In this document: piece by piece, positions 25,901 through 26,469 of the stretch
Layout: each line of letters starts with the position of its first letter
Numbering within the stretch: position 1 is the first letter of the stretch
Origin: Thaumasiovibrio sp043421945
GTDB lineage: Bacteria; Pseudomonadota; Gammaproteobacteria; Enterobacterales; Vibrionaceae
Length of the DNA: 26,469 nt
Assembly (NCBI GenBank): GCA_043421945.1
Contig: JBHOGO010000067.1
Span: 1 to 26,469 of the forward strand
Direction: 5' to 3'
The notes under the pieces: model-generated
Databases searched by the model: none
Told to the model about the DNA's origin: nothing
What the model saw: only the letters and a program-made list of their open reading frames with translations
Translations under genes and position numbers: made by a program

Positions 25901-26003
25901 AGCAAAAAGCAAATAATGGACTGTGTGCAGCAATACAGTTGACCTGAATCGAGTGCTGATTCTCCCAATCCCTTCGACGAATAACCTCGCTAACCGTTGT
26001 CAT
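22905..26003 (-). CDS. lacZ: Beta-galactosidase LacZ, GH2 family
   Basis: The start at 26003 (MTTVSEVIRRRDWENQ) has Shine-Dalgarno aagga seven bases upstream and gives 1032 residues (E. coli LacZ 1024); an in-frame TTG 60 bases earlier lacks one. GH2 layout: N-terminal sugar-binding domain (ALLNGDWQFKLFS), Ig-like domain, TIM barrel with acid/base Glu457 in IIWSLGNESGYG, nucleophile Glu533 in ILCEYAHAMGNS and metal-site ANIETHGMYP, then domains 4-5 to the C-terminus (FGRGPFENYPDRK). It hydrolyses lactose and related beta-galactosides in the cytoplasm. No lacI, lacY or gal genes are in view. No clear terminator separates it from tRNA-Trp. Confidence 0.97.
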   Translation of the reverse strand: MTTVSEVIRRRDWENQHSIQVNCIAAHSPLFAFCSEDDALNKQVRQRALLNGDWQFKLFSRPEDVPSEFAAIHFDDSRWDTIGVPSNWQLLGYDKPIYTNIKYPFEVNPPFVPQDNPTGCYRTSISISPDQLVQHNRIIFDGVNSAFHIWCNGTWVGYSQDSRLPAAFDLSPYLVEGLNTIAVMVLRWSDGSYLEDQDMWWLSGIFRDVSLLTKPSYHIQDVAITPHLDACYRDGWLNIRTRFHGPETYRVQVQLFDHLHSLSEVCIAAPNDRVVDEKGGWNDVCYQRIEVQSPNKWSAERPYLYRCVISLLNENDEVIDVEAYDVGFRTVDIKDGLLRLNGEPLFIRGVNRHEHHPIRGHVVTEADMVHDIKLMKQNNFNAVRTAHYPNHPRWYELCDELGLYVCDEANIETHGMYPMGRLANDPSWNNALMSRLTGMIERDKNHPSIIIWSLGNESGYGATHDAMYHWAKSVDPSRVVQYEGGGADTAATDILCPMYARVDQDQLFEAVPKWAIKNWISQPGEMRPLILCEYAHAMGNSLGSFHKYWQAFRDYPRLQGGFIWDWVDQGITLTDENGQQYWGYGGDFGDEINDRQFCINGLVFPDRTPHPSLEEVKFAQQFFQFEKRAEKEYSVTLEVTSEWLFRATDNELLRWSLLEDGKVIETGEQKLWIEEKGQCDITVEFPSFLYKAGCHYHLNLYIETISDCAWAEGGHQLASVQFSLINKHSLALLPLPSGSAPVLNITTNHIEIYGEWFQIEFDTQTGILSRWSVEGNDQFMSGLVDNFYRAPIDNDIGTSEADNIDPNTWTSLWQDAGLGHWLRECVECRAERVADGVHVTSTFAYRYLETLVATSIWHYKVMSDGTLSADITIELNERLPALPRIGLEFTVPNSLAQNRIEWFGRGPFENYPDRKSASHVGYYSLKVDELYTPYIYPSENGLRCDTRKLKIGGIEITGEFQFSVSRYSQKQIADARHTNELTASQNLYVRIDHAHMGVGGDDSWSQSVHEEYLLNKQHYRYQLLFSMVSVEV

Positions 26004-26074
26004 CTTTTGATCCTTCAATTCTGTATTAGGTCGATAACCATAATGTTGTTTCAGCCGATCCAAATAGGTATTTA

Positions 26075-26088
26075 TGATAACGTTTACA
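26075..26088. promoter_or_regulatory. GalR/LacI-type operator, downstream site of lacZ
   Basis: tgataacgtttaca is a near-palindrome centred on the CG at 26081/26082 (minus strand TGTAAACGTTATCA) and holds the GTAAACG half-site of E. coli gal operators. It would lie near +56.5 relative to the inferred lacZ start. Confidence 0.65.
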
Positions 26089-26144
26089 TAGATTTAGCTG
26101 TAAATAAATGGCACCTAAAGTCACTCTATTGAGTTAATTCAGCG

Positions 26145-26150
26145 ATTTTA
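26145..26150 (-). promoter_or_regulatory. Likely -10 element of lacZ promoter
   Basis: The minus strand reads TAAAAT (5 of 6 to TATAAT). If it occupies -12 to -7, transcription starts near 26138 and the CRP site centre falls at exactly -41.5, the class II activation position. There is no good -35, as expected for a CRP-dependent promoter. Confidence 0.6.
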
Positions 26151-26171
26151 GTCTCAATCACTCTTTTATAC

Positions 26172-26187
26172 TGTGATAACAGTTACA
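26172..26187. promoter_or_regulatory. CRP site of lacZ
   Basis: tgtgataacagttaca matches TGTGA-N6-TCACA at 9 of 10 positions. It sits between the two operator-like sites and 21 bases upstream of the proposed -10. Confidence 0.7.
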
Positions 26188-26191
26188 GCAC

Positions 26192-26205
26192 TGAAAACGT
26201 TTACG
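26192..26205. promoter_or_regulatory. GalR/LacI-type operator, upstream site of lacZ
   Basis: tgaaaacgtttacg (minus strand CGTAAACGTTTTCA) shares 12 of 14 bases with the site at 26075. Centre to centre they are 117 bp apart, about 11 helical turns. It would lie near -60.5, directly next to the CRP site. Confidence 0.65.
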
Positions 26206-26328
26206 AATATAGATTTGACCTATGCGAAGAGACCAAGGAGTCGTTCTGTTTTTAACAAACAAAAAAATTGGACTATTTTGAAGTAAAGATGAATAGCAGT
26301 GGTTGAGCTGGAGCAGTAAGTTGATTAT

Positions 26329-26359
26329 GAGGCTTCTTAAGAAATAGTGGAGCAGACGG
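26329..26359 (-). repeat. Degenerate copy of tRNA-Asp 3' end plus start of its terminator
   Basis: These 31 bases repeat 26429-26459 at an offset of exactly 100 bp. The first 15 bases (gaggcttcttaagaa) are identical; the 16 that follow correspond to the tRNA-Asp CCA end and acceptor strand with four differences, all transitions. The copy lacks the T-arm beyond this and cannot be a functional tRNA. Confidence 0.75.
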
Positions 26360-26405
26360 CTGGCGGAACTCATTCGACTGTAGGGCGAACACAACCTTCA
26401 GACGT

Positions 26406-26435
26406 AAAAAAGCCCCGCTATTTCTAGCGAGGCTT
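26406..26435 (-). terminator. Terminator of tRNA-Asp / upstream rRNA operon
   Basis: On the minus strand arms 26425-26435 and 26410-26420 pair with one mismatch around a 4-base loop, followed by six T. It starts 9 bases after the tRNA CCA end and should stop the upstream transcript before lacZ. Confidence 0.88.
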
Positions 26436-26444
26436 CTTAAGAAG

Positions 26445-26469
26445 TGGCGGAGCGGACGGGACTCGAACC
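26445..26469 (-). tRNA. tRNA-Asp, 3' end only (cut by window edge)
   Basis: The visible 25 bases, read on the minus strand, are the T-loop/T-stem remainder (ggttcgagtccc), acceptor strand ccgctcc, discriminator G and CCA. They match E. coli tRNA-Asp, which ends cgtccgttccgcca. The anticodon lies outside the window, so identity rests on this similarity and on the common 5S-tRNA-Asp-tRNA-Trp order. Confidence 0.8.

Noticed and set aside
26206..26404. lacI-type regulator or lacY between lacZ and tRNA-Asp
   Set aside because: The space is about 200 bases with no convincing open frame on either strand, so the repressor must be encoded elsewhere.

Overview
The window reads as the main chromosome of a gammaproteobacterium, most likely a Vibrionaceae member (Vibrio or a close genus). 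Evidence is protein-level resemblance and gene order: bepA-arsC-wrbA-DUF2069, DUF2066, uraA, upp, purM-purN, yafJ-gmhA, fadE, dnaQ with a TIGR03503-type gene, rnhA, yafS, gloB, mltD, yafD and rrn-associated tRNAs. The same blocks occur around E. coli bcp-perM-bepA, upp-purMN, gmhA-yafJ and rrnH-yafD-mltD-gloB-yafS-rnhA-dnaQ. Genus is inferred from memory of these families; no search was run.

Layout. 1-300: a decayed bcp tail, a terminator and an unexplained palindrome. 300-1604: a TusA-like gene and perM (minus). 1762-4788: the periplasmic protease/chaperone bepA, then the overlapping trio arsC-like, wrbA, DUF2069. 4986-6071: exported DUF2066 protein (minus). 6312-10290: pyrimidine/purine block (uracil transporter uraA, uracil phosphoribosyltransferase upp, purM-purN with a near-perfect PurR operator at 8525). 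10367-11818: gmhA-yafJ (minus), for LPS heptose synthesis and a glutamine amidotransferase-like protein. 12134-14587: fadE, with FadR-like and CRP-like sites upstream. 14700-18140: dnaQ with its TIGR03503-type partner, divergent rnhA, and yafS. 18176-21279: gloB, mltD and a Yip1-type membrane protein. 21280-21636: a gene-poor stretch holding a possible 42-residue ORF and several strong hairpins. 21637-22488: yafD-like.

The right end is the accessory part. On the minus strand tRNA-Asp (cut by the window edge) and tRNA-Trp, which sit next to each other at the end of rRNA operons in E. coli rrnC and, from memory, in vibrios, are here 3.7 kb apart. A complete lacZ beta-galactosidase lies between them, with no lacI or lacY in view. 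The lacZ upstream region is striking: two GalR/LacI-type operator-like sites 117 bp apart bracket a CRP site and a well placed -10 element. Relative to the inferred start the sites fall at about -60.5, -41.5 (CRP) and +56.5, almost the geometry of the E. coli gal operon. A 31-bp degenerate direct copy of the tRNA-Asp 3' end, offset by exactly 100 bp, lies beside the intact tRNA end.

Most of the window is ordinary core chromosome. The items most worth a second look are the gal-like lacZ promoter and its tRNA-splitting location, the 21.3-21.6 kb stretch, and the broken bcp.
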